Origin: Methanoregula sp. UBA64
Lineage (GTDB): Archaea > Halobacteriota > Methanomicrobia > Methanomicrobiales > Methanospirillaceae
Assembly: GCF_002502735.1 (NCBI RefSeq)
Contig: NZ_DAQC01000001.1
Location: 1,123,212 to 1,187,211 of the forward strand
Length of the DNA: 64,000 nucleotides
Reading direction: 5' to 3'
The translations under genes and the position numbers were made by a program. Below are positions 8,176-17,029 of the stretch, piece by piece. The notes below the pieces were generated by a model that was not told where the DNA came from, did no database searches, and was given only the letters and a program-made list of their open reading frames with translations. How positions within the stretch are numbered: the stretch's first letter is position 1; each line of letters starts with the position of its first letter.

Positions 8176-9642
8176 ATGGCACAAAAGACCACGATACCAA
8201 AGGTGACAAAGGACCAGATCAGCCCGATTGGTTCTCTTATAAAAAAGAAGGATCTCTCGATTGTTGATTTCAAATTCAACGACCTGCCGGGACTCTGGCA
8301 GCATTTCTCTATCCCGGCAAAAGAACTCGCAAAGGAAACCGACCCCAGCTCCGGCATCTGGGCAGAAGGGATCGGCTTTGACGGTTCGTCCATCCGGGGG
8401 TTCCAGAAGATCCAGGAGTCCGACATGGTCCTGTACCTGGACCCGTCGACGGCAGTTGTCGACCCGGTCTGCGAAGTCCCCACGCTCTCCATCGTCTGTA
8501 ACGTCTTTGACCCGATCAACAAGGTAGCCTACAGCCGCGACCCGCGATACATTGCCCAGAAGGCAGAGGCATACCTCAAGTCCTCCGGCATTGGCGACGA
8601 GAGTTTCTGGGGACCGGAATACGAGTTCTTCCTCTTTAACGATGTGAGATACTCCCAGACCGTCAACGAAGGATTCTACTCGGTCGATTCCACCGAGGGT
8701 ATCTGGAACTCCGGCCGCGACGAGGACCCGAATCTCGGCTACAAGATCCGGCACAAGGAAGGATACTTCCCGGTCCCGCCGCACGACTCGCTCCAGGATG
8801 TAAGAAGCCACATCATCAACAAGATGATCGATACGGGCATCCCGGTAGAAGTCCACCACCACGAAGTGGCAACAGCAGGACAAAACGAGATCGATATCCG
8901 GTACAACTCGCTTGTCAGGCAGGCCGACAACTGCCTGATGTACAAATACATCGTCAAGAACGTTGCCCTCCAGTTCGGCATGGTTGCAACGTTCATGCCA
9001 AAGCCGCTCTTTGGCGACAATGGCTCCGGCATGCACACCCACCAGTCCATCTGGAAGGGCGGCAAAAACCTGTTCTTCGATCCGAAAGGCTACGGTATGA
9101 TCAGCCAGACCGCAAAGTACTACATCGGCGGTCTCTTAACGCATGCAAATGCGCTCATGGCCTTCTGCGCCCCGTCAACCAACTCGTATAAGCGTCTCGT
9201 GCCCGGCTACGAAGCACCGGTCAACCTCGTGTACTCGCTCCGGAACCGCTCGGCGGCAGTCAGGATCCCGATGTACTCCGAGAACCCCAAGTCGAAGCGG
9301 ATCGAATTCCGTCCGCCCGACCCGACCTGCAACCCGTACCTTTCGTTCTCGGCCCTCCTGATGGCCGGTATCGACGGTATCAAGAAGAAGATCGACCCGG
9401 GCAAGCCCTTCGAAGGAAACACCTACGAGCTCGACGGCAAGGCGGCAAAGAAGCTCCCGACCGTTCCCGGCTCGCTCGAACAGTCCATCGATGCACTCGA
9501 AAGCGACCACAAGTTCCTGCTCGAAGGCGGCGTCTTCACACCGGATGTCATCGAGGCATGGATCGAGCTCAAGCGTGCAGAGATCGACGCAGTCCGGCTC
9601 CGCCCCCACCCGTGGGAGTTCCAGCTCTACTTCGACGTATAA
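8176..9642 (+). CDS. glnA: Type I glutamine synthetase
   Basis: The 488-residue enzyme makes glutamine from glutamate, ammonia and ATP. Visible signature blocks are GFDGSSIRGF (N-terminal beta-grasp), WGPEYEFFLF (metal-binding Glu), VEVHHHEVATAGQNEID (metal ligands), NGSGMHTHQS and RIEFRPPDPTCNPYL. At 488 residues it is longer than typical alpha-type enzymes. A Tyr-containing GNTYELDG stretch sits near where beta-type enzymes are adenylylated, but I cannot say that it is modified. A TATA box and an NrpR-type operator lie about 100-130 bp upstream. It is monocistronic, with a T-run at 9655-9661. Confidence 0.96.
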   Translation: MAQKTTIPKVTKDQISPIGSLIKKKDLSIVDFKFNDLPGLWQHFSIPAKELAKETDPSSGIWAEGIGFDGSSIRGFQKIQESDMVLYLDPSTAVVDPVCEVPTLSIVCNVFDPINKVAYSRDPRYIAQKAEAYLKSSGIGDESFWGPEYEFFLFNDVRYSQTVNEGFYSVDSTEGIWNSGRDEDPNLGYKIRHKEGYFPVPPHDSLQDVRSHIINKMIDTGIPVEVHHHEVATAGQNEIDIRYNSLVRQADNCLMYKYIVKNVALQFGMVATFMPKPLFGDNGSGMHTHQSIWKGGKNLFFDPKGYGMISQTAKYYIGGLLTHANALMAFCAPSTNSYKRLVPGYEAPVNLVYSLRNRSAAVRIPMYSENPKSKRIEFRPPDPTCNPYLSFSALLMAGIDGIKKKIDPGKPFEGNTYELDGKAAKKLPTVPGSLEQSIDALESDHKFLLEGGVFTPDVIEAWIELKRAEIDAVRLRPHPWEFQLYFDV

Positions 9643-9654
9643 TTCAAACTACCC

Positions 9655-9661
9655 TTTTTTT
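9655..9661 (+). terminator. T-run terminator after glnA
   Basis: Seven T residues start 12 nt after the glnA stop codon, typical of archaeal intrinsic termination. No hairpin is required. Confidence 0.45.
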
Positions 9662-9761
9662 CGTAACCTTCTCACGGGCAGGAAAATTCCGGGACACTGC
9701 TTCGGCGGGATTTTTTAAAAAATAGGTATCCTGCATTCCTTTGGCAATGTTCTTACGGACT

Positions 9762-9810
9762 CCCCCTAGCGAGACGGGTATGGCCGTGCCACCCGTCGAG
9801 CGCGAGGGGG
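9762..9810. ncRNA. Strong imperfect hairpin, possible small structured RNA
   Basis: A nested inverted repeat covers 49 nt. CCCCC (9762-9766) pairs with GGGGG (9806-9810), GCG with CGC, and GACGGGT (9773-9779) with ACCCGTC (9791-9797), around an 11-nt loop. The internal loops are a 2x2 TA/GA and a 1x3 A/GAG. A second small hairpin (GCGA-GTGC-TCGC) follows at 9819-9830. It sits in the 268-bp gap between glnA and the EndoQ gene and is not followed by a T-run, so it is not an ordinary terminator. The strand and function are unknown. Confidence 0.4.
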
Positions 9811-9910
9811 CAGGGGGGCGAGTGCTCGCTATCGGTAAAAGTGGCAAGAAGCACGGTCTCAATACGTTGTTTTCTTTACGATGAATGTACTGGTGTATCC
9901 TGCCCAGACC

Positions 9911-11032
9911 TCACACCAGCGAGAACGTCCCATACTTCCCGCCGCCGCCCGGGTGCAGCACGACCCGGTTCTCCCGCAGTGCGGATACCGCCTCTGCCAC
10001 CTTCGGGTGGATGGCTCGGATCTCGGCAAGCGGGACATCCGTGATAACCGCGATCTCGTTCCCGAACGCGGTGATAAACGCATCGTAAATCCCCCGACAT
10101 TTCTTGGTGTTCGGCGACGATGCGCCTTCAACCGTCTGGATGATCTGGGCCAGCGGCAGCACGTGGAGATACGGCGGCCGGGGCCGGGCGGTCCCGCCTT
10201 TTGCGAGTTCCTTTGCCCGGTCAAAGACGCCTTTTTTGATCTGCCCGCCATCCGCAGGACACCGCCAGTGATGCCCGATCGCTTCTTCAAGAGAATATTG
10301 CGTGTAGCAGCGGGTGCATGCCGTCCGGTTGTACTTTCCCTCTTCCGGGAAGAACCCGGCATTTAATGCAACCTGTCCGGACCGGATCGCGGCAAGCACG
10401 CCCTTGGGAGTATTTGCGCGGAGGGTAAACCGGGTAAACTCCCGCCCGAGCTTGTCCGGCGTCGGGCTGTGGGCATCGGAGTTGGTGAGAAACGGGAGAT
10501 CGTAGAGATCCGGGATGGCGGCTCCGTACGAGCTGTCCGCAGAGAGGCCGAGCTCCACAAAATCCACCGGTTCGCTCCCGTAGCAGGCGGAGATGCTGTC
10601 GAAATAGGCATACATTGCCGTCCACGGGGTAAAGGCATGGGCCGGCCCGACAAGGGCACCCACCTCGTGGGCCCGCCGGGCAATCTCCTCCCCACTGAGG
10701 TACACATGGGGCCGGCCGCTCGTTACAAAACTCTTTGCTGTTCCTGCCAGCAGCTCGCGGAGCTGGTCGAACTGGGCGGGATCCTCGGCAAGGACAACAT
10801 GGTGAACCCGGCTCTTGTCCTCGATCTCTGCCTGCGGGACGATGGTGATGCCAGCATCGTTCTCAAAAAACGATTTCCATCCGGCGAGCCAGTCCGGCTG
10901 GAGTGCATCGCCGGTGCCAAGCACCTGGATCCCCTTGGTGACACAGCCCCGGATTAGCGCCTCCGGCTGCATAAACCGGGAGACGGCAATGGAATACGGC
11001 GAATGGATGTGCAGGTCGGCATTGGCAAGCAT
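9911..11032 (-). CDS. Endonuclease Q-type PHP-domain nuclease
   Basis: The 373-residue protein begins MLANADLHIHSPYS, the first His pair of a PHP metal site. It carries further metal-site residues (GTGDALQPDW, PQAEIEDK, GPAHAFTPW, TNSDAHSPTPDKLGREF). A zinc-ribbon-like stretch (CTRCY ... HWRCPADGGQIKKG) lies near residues 235-265. This layout matches EndoQ, an archaeal enzyme that nicks DNA 5' of deaminated bases and abasic sites and so starts repair. It stands alone, downstream of the PAC2 operon on the same strand. Confidence 0.85.
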   Translation of the reverse strand: MLANADLHIHSPYSIAVSRFMQPEALIRGCVTKGIQVLGTGDALQPDWLAGWKSFFENDAGITIVPQAEIEDKSRVHHVVLAEDPAQFDQLRELLAGTAKSFVTSGRPHVYLSGEEIARRAHEVGALVGPAHAFTPWTAMYAYFDSISACYGSEPVDFVELGLSADSSYGAAIPDLYDLPFLTNSDAHSPTPDKLGREFTRFTLRANTPKGVLAAIRSGQVALNAGFFPEEGKYNRTACTRCYTQYSLEEAIGHHWRCPADGGQIKKGVFDRAKELAKGGTARPRPPYLHVLPLAQIIQTVEGASSPNTKKCRGIYDAFITAFGNEIAVITDVPLAEIRAIHPKVAEAVSALRENRVVLHPGGGGKYGTFSLV

Positions 11033-11115
11033 GGCTGTCTTTTCAGTTTGGACACTGCACGATAAAAAAGCCGTTGACCCGTGCCGGGCACATGCGGGAG
11101 TTTTAAAAAAAAGGT

Positions 11116-11874
11116 TCAGCCGATATAGCTGAGCTCTTCATCCTGCTGGAGCTTCTCGTTCTCCAGCAGGCCCTGGACCACTTTTTCCATCTCGGCGGCC
11201 CGGTCGTTGAGCTGGGTCGGGTCGATCGGCACGGCAATGATCTTCGAGAGCACCGCAAGCACGCCAGCGGCGCTCATCGGGTCGACGATATACCCGCTCG
11301 TCTCGCCCATCAGGCAGACCCCGTCGATCCCCCGCATCCCGCTCATGCCAAGGATCAGACCTGCCGCCCCGATGATCCCGCCGCCCGGTTCGTCGCGCTC
11401 GAACGTAACGCCGGCAGCCTCGATCTCGGGCTTGAGCTCTGCACGGTTTGCCGCACCGAGCACCCGGGGCGCATTGACCAGGTGGCCGACCCCGAACCCG
11501 CCGAGCGTATAGATCCTTTTTACGCCGAGCTCTGTCGCAACGTCCAGGTAGGCATCGGCCATGAGGTAGTGGCCCTCGTTTGAGGTGCTCTGGAAATCGC
11601 CCACGAGAAAGACGATATCGTGCGGCTCTGCCCGGTACAGGTAGATCTCGTTTCTCGGGAGCCGGGCGATACCGTTCTCATCGAGGATCACCTGCGGGGG
11701 CAGGTAGATCGCATGGATATCGCCGATCTTTTGTGCCCCGAGCATGTGGATCATGTACTCGGCCACGAGTTTTCCCACCTGGCCAATCCCGGGCAGACCT
11801 TCGATGAGCACGGGATCGTTAAGATGGTGATCCGCAAACGAGTCCTCGTACCGGATGCTGATATCGTCAATCAT
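11116..11874 (-). CDS. PAC2 family protein (proteasome-assembly-chaperone-like)
   Basis: The 252-residue protein has the PAC2-family opening (DPVLIEGLPGIGQVGKLVAEY) and the GGFGVGHL and GGGIIGAAGLILG loops of the family. Related proteins in eukaryotes chaperone proteasome assembly; the archaeal function is not established. It is the last gene of the conserved rpl44e-rps27e-eIF2alpha-nop10 ribosome/translation operon, and its ATG overlaps the nop10 stop (ATGA). Confidence 0.82.
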   Translation of the reverse strand: MIDDISIRYEDSFADHHLNDPVLIEGLPGIGQVGKLVAEYMIHMLGAQKIGDIHAIYLPPQVILDENGIARLPRNEIYLYRAEPHDIVFLVGDFQSTSNEGHYLMADAYLDVATELGVKRIYTLGGFGVGHLVNAPRVLGAANRAELKPEIEAAGVTFERDEPGGGIIGAAGLILGMSGMRGIDGVCLMGETSGYIVDPMSAAGVLAVLSKIIAVPIDPTQLNDRAAEMEKVVQGLLENEKLQQDEELSYIG

Positions 11875-12035
11875 GGAGAGGTTCCCCTTTTAGCCATCCG
11901 CCGGTACCTGCCGTACCGGTCTTCCACGGAGAACCGGGCCGGGTGGGCCGGTACAGTAGCCGCTCCGCAGGTCGGACAGGACAGCAAAAGAGTATAGGTA
12001 TGGTCTTTTGGGCAGTAACGGATTCTGCCGCTCAT
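11871..12035 (-). CDS. nop10: H/ACA ribonucleoprotein protein Nop10
   Basis: This 54-residue gene is short and easily overlooked. It starts MSGRIRYCPKDHTYTL and has a zinc-ribbon pair around Cys8 and C-P-T-C, then the conserved PPRFSVEDRYGRYRR-like tail (here PARFSVEDRYGRYRR). Nop10 binds Cbf5 in box H/ACA RNPs that make pseudouridine in rRNA. Its ATG overlaps the eIF2alpha stop and its stop overlaps the PAC2 start (both ATGA), which ties the operon together. Confidence 0.95.
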   Translation of the reverse strand: MSGRIRYCPKDHTYTLLLSCPTCGAATVPAHPARFSVEDRYGRYRRMAKRGTSP

Positions 12036-12838
12036 TGACTTTTCCCGGACTTGGGCTTTTTGATCAGTTTGCCCTCGCCGCCGGCCTTTTCAAGGACCGC
12101 AATGGCAGCATGGGCAGCCTTTTCAAGGGCCTTTTCCGCTTTCTTGTAATCGGGTGCAGTTACCTTGACCCGGTAATGGGGGGCGCCGAGATATAAGATC
12201 TCGATCTCGGCACCGGCGCTCTTTGAATCGTGGGCTTTTTTGAGCGCGGATTTGATGACCGAGACCCCGTCAGGCTGTGCCGACATCATTTCGAGCTGCC
12301 CGGTCACTTCCACCTTCGGGATCTTGAGATTTTCATGGGCAATATGCACCAGTGCTTCGCCGGCATTCTTTGAAAGTCCCAGCTTTTTGACCGTGGCCTC
12401 ACTCTCAAGGACCAGATCCTCAAAGACCGGGTAGAATTCGCCGTACTTGTCGTAGATTACCTGCTCGATCGCAGCGGCAGGTTCCCCGGCTTTCTCCGCA
12501 GCAAACCCGATCCACTTCTTTGCCTTGGACTCGTTTTTCCATTCCCGGATCTTTTCGCGGCGCTGGTGCTCGTTAACGTCTTTTAACGAAAGATCGATGT
12601 GCCCCCGGTCCCGGTCCACATTGAGGACCTTGCAGACGATCTTCTGGCCCTCGCGGATGTGGTCCCGGATATACTTGATCCAGCCGGTTGCAATTTCGGA
12701 GATGGGAATGAGCCCCTGCCTGCCGTTGTATTCGTCAAGGGAGACGAACGCTACGAAATCCTTGACCGTTTCAACGGTGCAGACGACCAGTTCCGATTCT
12801 TGGGGCCATTCTCTGTCCGGCATGTCAGCGGCGCTCAC
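12032..12838 (-). CDS. eif2a: Translation initiation factor 2, alpha subunit
   Basis: The 268-residue length is usual for the archaeal factor. The N-terminal S1 OB domain (about 10-85) contains CTVETVKDFVAFVSLDEYNGRQGLIP and ends with GHIDLSLKDV. A helical domain and the C-terminal alpha-beta domain (YLGAPHYRVKVTAPDYKKAE) follow. With the beta and gamma subunits it forms aIF2, which delivers initiator tRNA. The ends overlap neighbours by 4 bp on both sides (rps27e upstream, nop10 downstream). Confidence 0.96.
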   Translation of the reverse strand: MSAADMPDREWPQESELVVCTVETVKDFVAFVSLDEYNGRQGLIPISEIATGWIKYIRDHIREGQKIVCKVLNVDRDRGHIDLSLKDVNEHQRREKIREWKNESKAKKWIGFAAEKAGEPAAAIEQVIYDKYGEFYPVFEDLVLESEATVKKLGLSKNAGEALVHIAHENLKIPKVEVTGQLEMMSAQPDGVSVIKSALKKAHDSKSAGAEIEILYLGAPHYRVKVTAPDYKKAEKALEKAAHAAIAVLEKAGGEGKLIKKPKSGKSQ

Positions 12839-13023
12839 TTGAACTCAGAGACGACTTCTGCCTTTAAGGTCGCCTTTCCGCCGGTTGGCGTTGCAAGATC
12901 CTTTCCGCAGACAACACACTTGACGGTTGTGCTGGCCTTGGAGAAGATCGTCTGTTCATTGTCGCAGTCCGGGCACTTGACCTTTACAAAGCTGCTCCGG
13001 TTTTCACGTGCTTCGCGTACCAT
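12835..13023 (-). CDS. rps27e: Small ribosomal subunit protein eS27
   Basis: The 62-residue protein has a C-x2-C-x14-C-x2-C zinc ribbon (VKCPDCDNEQ ... VKCVVCGKDL), standard for the archaeal S27e protein. It lies 5 nt downstream of rpl44e and overlaps the eIF2alpha start by 4 bp. Confidence 0.96.
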   Translation of the reverse strand: MVREARENRSSFVKVKCPDCDNEQTIFSKASTTVKCVVCGKDLATPTGGKATLKAEVVSEFK

Positions 13024-13028
13024 TCAAC

Positions 13029-13307
13029 TCACTCCGTCAACTCGAACTTGGCAACCCGGTATCCCTTGCGGAGATGTGCCTTTCCACAGGTTGTGCAACG
13101 GTACCTGACGTTGATCTTCTTTGTCGGTTTGTCGCCACCGGGGACTTTTGAGAACTTGCCCATGTTGCCTACTTTACCCCTGCGTGCTTTCTGGCGGTCG
13201 ATCCAGTGAAGGCCGGTTGTCTTGCTCTTCTTGACCTTCTCCACTTCGTGGATCTGGTGACTCCTGCAGAATGGGCAGTAGGTTTTGAATTTTGCTGGCA
13301 TCTTCAT
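13029..13307 (-). CDS. rpl44e: Large ribosomal subunit protein eL42 (L44e)
   Basis: The protein is 92 residues from MKMPAKFKTYCPFC. A GGTGA site sits 7 nt before this ATG; a longer start at 13328 lacks such support. The two zinc-finger halves are C-P-F-C near the N-terminus and C-T-T-C near residue 70. The basic GLHWIDRQKARRGK segment is typical of the family. It is the first gene of the rpl44e-rps27e-eIF2alpha-nop10-PAC2 operon and has a TATA box about 60 nt upstream. Confidence 0.95.
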   Translation of the reverse strand: MKMPAKFKTYCPFCRSHQIHEVEKVKKSKTTGLHWIDRQKARRGKVGNMGKFSKVPGGDKPTKKINVRYRCTTCGKAHLRKGYRVAKFELTE

Positions 13308-13365
13308 GATGATTTCACCGAAATACAAATCCGATAATCGAATCCCAGTATTATTTACTAAGGTT

Positions 13366-13375
13366 CATATTTAAG
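13366..13375 (-). promoter_or_regulatory. TATA box of the rpl44e operon
   Basis: The minus strand reads CTTAAATATG, a good archaeal TATA core, 59-68 nt before the rpl44e ATG. A GC-rich inverted repeat lies just upstream of it (13380-13415), and a second TATA-like core lies at 13479-13486. Confidence 0.5.
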
Positions 13376-13379
13376 ATAT

Positions 13380-13415
13380 GGGTGCAGCCGGCATCCGGTC
13401 CGGACCCCGGCACCC
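13380..13415. repeat. GC-rich inverted repeat upstream of the rpl44e promoter
   Basis: GGGTGC (13380-13385) pairs with GCACCC (13410-13415), and further CCGG pairings are possible inside. The element lies between two TATA-like sequences. It could be a leader hairpin, a short RNA or a terminator for the gene behind it. Confidence 0.35.
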
Positions 13416-13545
13416 GTATCGTCTCGTTTTTGTGCAATTCTCTCGTGGCGAAGAGTGTAAAGTTTTGGCGTCGGAATCTTAAATAGATTCGGATATACCG
13501 CCTTAATTAAAAAACAGGTGCGCCCGGTGCAGGTGCTCGTTTAGG

Positions 13546-14283
13546 CTACTTGCAGGTCGGGAGCGTGATGGCCGTAACAATCCCCCGGTCGCTTAATACC
13601 GCTGCGTTCCGCTCCGGGAGGGTTACGATATCGCCTTTCGCGAGCGCATAGTTCCGCCCGTCGATCCCCATGAAGGTGTCCATGTCCGCACGGACCCTGA
13701 CGAGCAGGTAATGCGGGGTGAGGGGCGGTTCTTCGGGAGCCGCTGCGGCCACAGCGGGTGCAGGCTCTCCCGCCTCCCCGGCCTCTCCCGATGCCGTCTC
13801 GTACGCCGCCTCCCAGTCATCCTCGCTTGCATCGGTTGGGGCAGCGGGAGTAGCAGAGGCCAAAGAAGCCGGCGCTGCAACCGGTGCCGGTACAGGGACG
13901 AGCGGTTGCTTCTCGTTTTTCAGGAGCGTCCCCTGGCAGGCCAGAAGGCCGGCTGCGACCTGCTCGAACATGCTCTTCTCGGCCGGAAGCATCCGTTTGA
14001 CCTCTTCACGGTCATAGTAATTGCCCTCGGCGTGCATGAGGGCGAGGGCAAGGATCTTGCGCGAGCGGATAGAGAAGAGATCGTGCAGGGTCTCTTTCAT
14101 CGCGATCGTCTCCTCAATGAGCGCCCGGGCCTCGTCCGAGAGCGGGTCCTCGATCGCGTACACCTTCTTTAAGAGTTCCGCGATCTCGCCGTGCGTCCGG
14201 TCGAAGAGATCCGGGGATACCTGGAGAAGTTTCCCGGTTTCGCGCTCGGAGAGCAGGATGCTGCGCAGATCGTCAAACCCCAT
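13546..14283 (-). CDS. GINS complex subunit (Gins51-like)
   Basis: The 245-residue protein has a helical A domain (about 1-125), a long Ala/Pro/Glu-rich linker (about 128-185) and a small beta-rich B domain (about 190-245; VRVRADMDTFMGIDGRNY). The A-then-B order is that of Gins51 in archaea. GINS joins MCM and GAN/Cdc45 in the replicative helicase. The gene follows the small primase subunit by 33 bp, the usual archaeal pairing. The extended low-complexity linker is longer than I would expect. Confidence 0.85.
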   Translation of the reverse strand: MGFDDLRSILLSERETGKLLQVSPDLFDRTHGEIAELLKKVYAIEDPLSDEARALIEETIAMKETLHDLFSIRSRKILALALMHAEGNYYDREEVKRMLPAEKSMFEQVAAGLLACQGTLLKNEKQPLVPVPAPVAAPASLASATPAAPTDASEDDWEAAYETASGEAGEAGEPAPAVAAAAPEEPPLTPHYLLVRVRADMDTFMGIDGRNYALAKGDIVTLPERNAAVLSDRGIVTAITLPTCK

Positions 14284-14316
14284 ATAAAATGCCCCTTTTT
14301 TTCTTGAAACGGAAGG

Positions 14317-15447
14317 TTATGCAATTTCTGCTATGCCGCGGCAGCAGAGGAAGACCGCCACCGCTTCAGGTACTGTAGTGATCCCCTTTTGGATCTGATA
14401 AGTGCTTCCCAGCATCGGCATGGCAAGCGGGAACCGGGCGTCGACTTTTACCTCCCGCTCGGAAAAGACCACGGCATCGGTGAGGGGGTCAAAGCCGGCA
14501 AGGTCGCGGAGTTCGAGCTGCTGGACCTGCATCCCGCTCCCGCCGTGGAGGGAGGTCGGCATCCGGATCAGGCGTTTTATATCGGTCGTGACCGGCTCAT
14601 CGGCAAGCGCTGCCGTGTCGTTGAGGCGTTTTTTGAACTCGCCCTCCTGCTCCTGGAGCGCTGCCCGGATCACCCGGTCCTTGAAGATCGTGGGATCGAT
14701 CTTTGGTTTTGCAACCTCCGCCTCCATTTCGCTGCAACGTTTCAAAAAACCGGCTGCGGAGTCCTTTCCCACGCCTTCAAGCCCGGTCAGGTACTTCATT
14801 GCATCCTCTTCGGAGAGACTCGCGATCCATGCAAGGTACGCACCGAGCGCCTGCCGGAACCGGGCCGGCCACCCGGGCCCGGACGGGTTTGCGCCAAGCA
14901 GGATGGCCGGGTCAAGGCCGATCCCGCAGATGTAATCCACCAGTTCCCGCCGTTCCGCGCTCCCCCACCCGCGAAACGCAAGGTCGCGGATATGGACATG
15001 GTAGCCCCGGCCTCCTGAAAAGACGAGCTCGATCTGCTTTTTGTCGACCCCGAGTTCGCCGGTCAGCATGTCGAGGAGTTTCTCCGTCTCGGCCTTTACT
15101 CTCGCGAGCATCTGGTCGTAGGGACCTTTCACGATATGGTCAGCGTCGAGGTCGAAGATCAGGTCGGCCCCGCACCATCCCTTCTCCGCCATGGTCGGTG
15201 CATCCGGCTTCTCGTAATAGGCGGTCGAGTAATAGATATGCGAGGGAACGAGGTTCCGGATATAGTCCGCCATCTCCCCCCGGCCGGGAAACGCGGTGTG
15301 CCGGCGCATCCGCATCTCGGTTGCCCCCGGGTTAAAGAGGACAAAGCCCCACTCGCGCTGTTCGAGCGAGGACGGCGCAACAAGCACCGCCTTTTTGTAA
15401 TACTCGGCAAAGCGCTGCCGCACGAATTCCGTGGTGGCCGGGTTCAT
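14317..15447 (-). CDS. priS: DNA primase small (catalytic) subunit
   Basis: The 376-residue enzyme synthesises primers for DNA replication. The catalytic aspartates lie in LIFDLDADHI (Asp99, Asp101). The nucleotide-binding block SGGRGYHVHI lies at about 144-153. Conserved TSLHGGSG appears near residue 302. It is translationally coupled to the upstream elp3 gene (4-bp overlap) and followed by the GINS gene. The large subunit PriL is not in the window. Confidence 0.95.
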   Translation of the reverse strand: MNPATTEFVRQRFAEYYKKAVLVAPSSLEQREWGFVLFNPGATEMRMRRHTAFPGRGEMADYIRNLVPSHIYYSTAYYEKPDAPTMAEKGWCGADLIFDLDADHIVKGPYDQMLARVKAETEKLLDMLTGELGVDKKQIELVFSGGRGYHVHIRDLAFRGWGSAERRELVDYICGIGLDPAILLGANPSGPGWPARFRQALGAYLAWIASLSEEDAMKYLTGLEGVGKDSAAGFLKRCSEMEAEVAKPKIDPTIFKDRVIRAALQEQEGEFKKRLNDTAALADEPVTTDIKRLIRMPTSLHGGSGMQVQQLELRDLAGFDPLTDAVVFSEREVKVDARFPLAMPMLGSTYQIQKGITTVPEAVAVFLCCRGIAEIA

Positions 15448-17024
15448 GGCATCTCTTTTACCATGTAGGGCCCTTTTCGTTCATATCCCTGTCTCCGGTA
15501 ATAGGGCCGCACCCCGATCCCGCTCATGATCGCAACGCGCCGGTACCCTGCCGCTTGTGCAATCTCCTCGGCCCGGGCAAGCAGCATCCGGCCGAAACTC
15601 CGGTGCTGCCACTCCTCGATCTCCGCGGCATCGCTCCCGACCGGGACCAGGCTGCCGTACACATGGAGCTCGCGGACGAGCGCTGCCTCGTGGAGCTCGG
15701 GCCGGAACTCGGAGGACGGGAACCGGAGCCGGGCAAACCCGATGAGCGAGTCCCCGGATACGGCGGATATGAAGTGCTCCTTCCCACCGCAGCACTCGTA
15801 CGTTGTCACCCGGATCTCGGCCTTCTCGTCCGAGGGCAGGCGCCCGATCTCGCGGCAGCGGATGCAGTGGCAGCGCCGGCCCTGTGCGGTAAGCCGGTTC
15901 TGGGCCAGCTGCCGGAAGTTCGAGTGCCGGGACCCGGCCACGATCAGCTTTGCCGGGATATCACGCTGCACCCGGGAGAGACGGGTGTACTCGGGGATAA
16001 GGGACTTTGCATAGGCAATGAGATCGATGAGCTCGTTCTCCTCGTACGGGGCATAGCGTTTGAGCTCCCAGAGTTCCTCGATCTCGGAGCCGGGGGTGAC
16101 GAGCGTCGGGTAGATCTTCAAAAAATCCGGCTTGAACCGGGGATCCGAGAAGATGGTTTCGAACATCTCCTTGTCCTTTGCAATCGTCGAGTGGGGGAGG
16201 TTGGGCATCATATGGAACCCGACCTTGATCCCGGCGTCCCGCAAAAGCCGGTTTGCCTCCGCGGTATCCGCTACCGTGCAGCCCCGGCGGTTAAAAGCAA
16301 GAATTTCATCGTCCGTGTGCTGGACGCCGAGCTCCACCTTGGTCACCCCAAGGTCGAGCATCCGGTCGATATGCTCTCTTTTGCACCAGTCGGGCCGGGT
16401 CTCAAACGTGATCGCAATACACCTGACATCTGCGGTCTCGTTTGCCGCCTCGACGTCGGCAACGGAGGGCGCGGTCGCAGCGGGTGAATCTGCCGGATAG
16501 GTATTCATCGCCTCGATGCACCGGGCAACAAACTCGTGCTGGTACATGATGGGCCGGGCGGTCATGGTCCCGCCCATAACGATCAGTTCCACCTTTTCCA
16601 CCCGGTGGCCCAGCGTCTCGAACTGGCTGAGCCGGGCATGGACCTGCGCGAACGGGTCGTAGTTGTGCTCCCGCGCCCGTTTCGCGGCCGGCTCTTCACC
16701 CGTATAACTCTGCGGTGACCCGAACGGGTGGGCCGGCCCGCCCGGGCAGGGAAGGCACTTGCCGTGCGGACAGGGATACGGCGAGGTCATCACGGCGACA
16801 GGCGCAACGCCCGAAAGGGTGCGGGTAGGCTTGACGAGAAGGATCCTGCGGAGAACTTCCCGCTCTTCGGGCAGGGCGGCTGCTAAAATCGCCGAGTTCT
16901 TCGGGACCGATAAAAGACGGTACTTCCGGCAGACCTCGATCTTGGCACCTACGATACCGCTGTCCCCGGGGGAGAGCGAGAGGATGCGGGAGATGATCTC
17001 CCGCAATGCCGGCACCTCATCCAT
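15444..17024 (-). CDS. elp3: Elp3-type tRNA uridine-34 modification enzyme (radical SAM plus acetyltransferase)
   Basis: The 526-residue protein has an N-terminal radical-SAM domain with the CPHGKCLPC motif (Cys85, Cys90, Cys93) and a C-terminal GNAT acetyltransferase domain (about 385-526). Two further cysteine pairs appear in between (CHCIRCREIG, and CCGG). Archaeal Elp3 alone adds a carboxymethyl-type group to U34 of tRNAs, using acetyl-CoA and SAM. It is first in an elp3-priS-GINS transcription unit. Confidence 0.95.
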   Translation of the reverse strand: MDEVPALREIISRILSLSPGDSGIVGAKIEVCRKYRLLSVPKNSAILAAALPEEREVLRRILLVKPTRTLSGVAPVAVMTSPYPCPHGKCLPCPGGPAHPFGSPQSYTGEEPAAKRAREHNYDPFAQVHARLSQFETLGHRVEKVELIVMGGTMTARPIMYQHEFVARCIEAMNTYPADSPAATAPSVADVEAANETADVRCIAITFETRPDWCKREHIDRMLDLGVTKVELGVQHTDDEILAFNRRGCTVADTAEANRLLRDAGIKVGFHMMPNLPHSTIAKDKEMFETIFSDPRFKPDFLKIYPTLVTPGSEIEELWELKRYAPYEENELIDLIAYAKSLIPEYTRLSRVQRDIPAKLIVAGSRHSNFRQLAQNRLTAQGRRCHCIRCREIGRLPSDEKAEIRVTTYECCGGKEHFISAVSGDSLIGFARLRFPSSEFRPELHEAALVRELHVYGSLVPVGSDAAEIEEWQHRSFGRMLLARAEEIAQAAGYRRVAIMSGIGVRPYYRRQGYERKGPYMVKEMP

Positions 17025-17029
17025 AAAAA

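Noticed and set aside
9644..9862. 72-codon minus-strand frame over the 9.76-kb hairpin
   Set aside because: It merely follows the hairpin's GC-rich repeat; no start site support.
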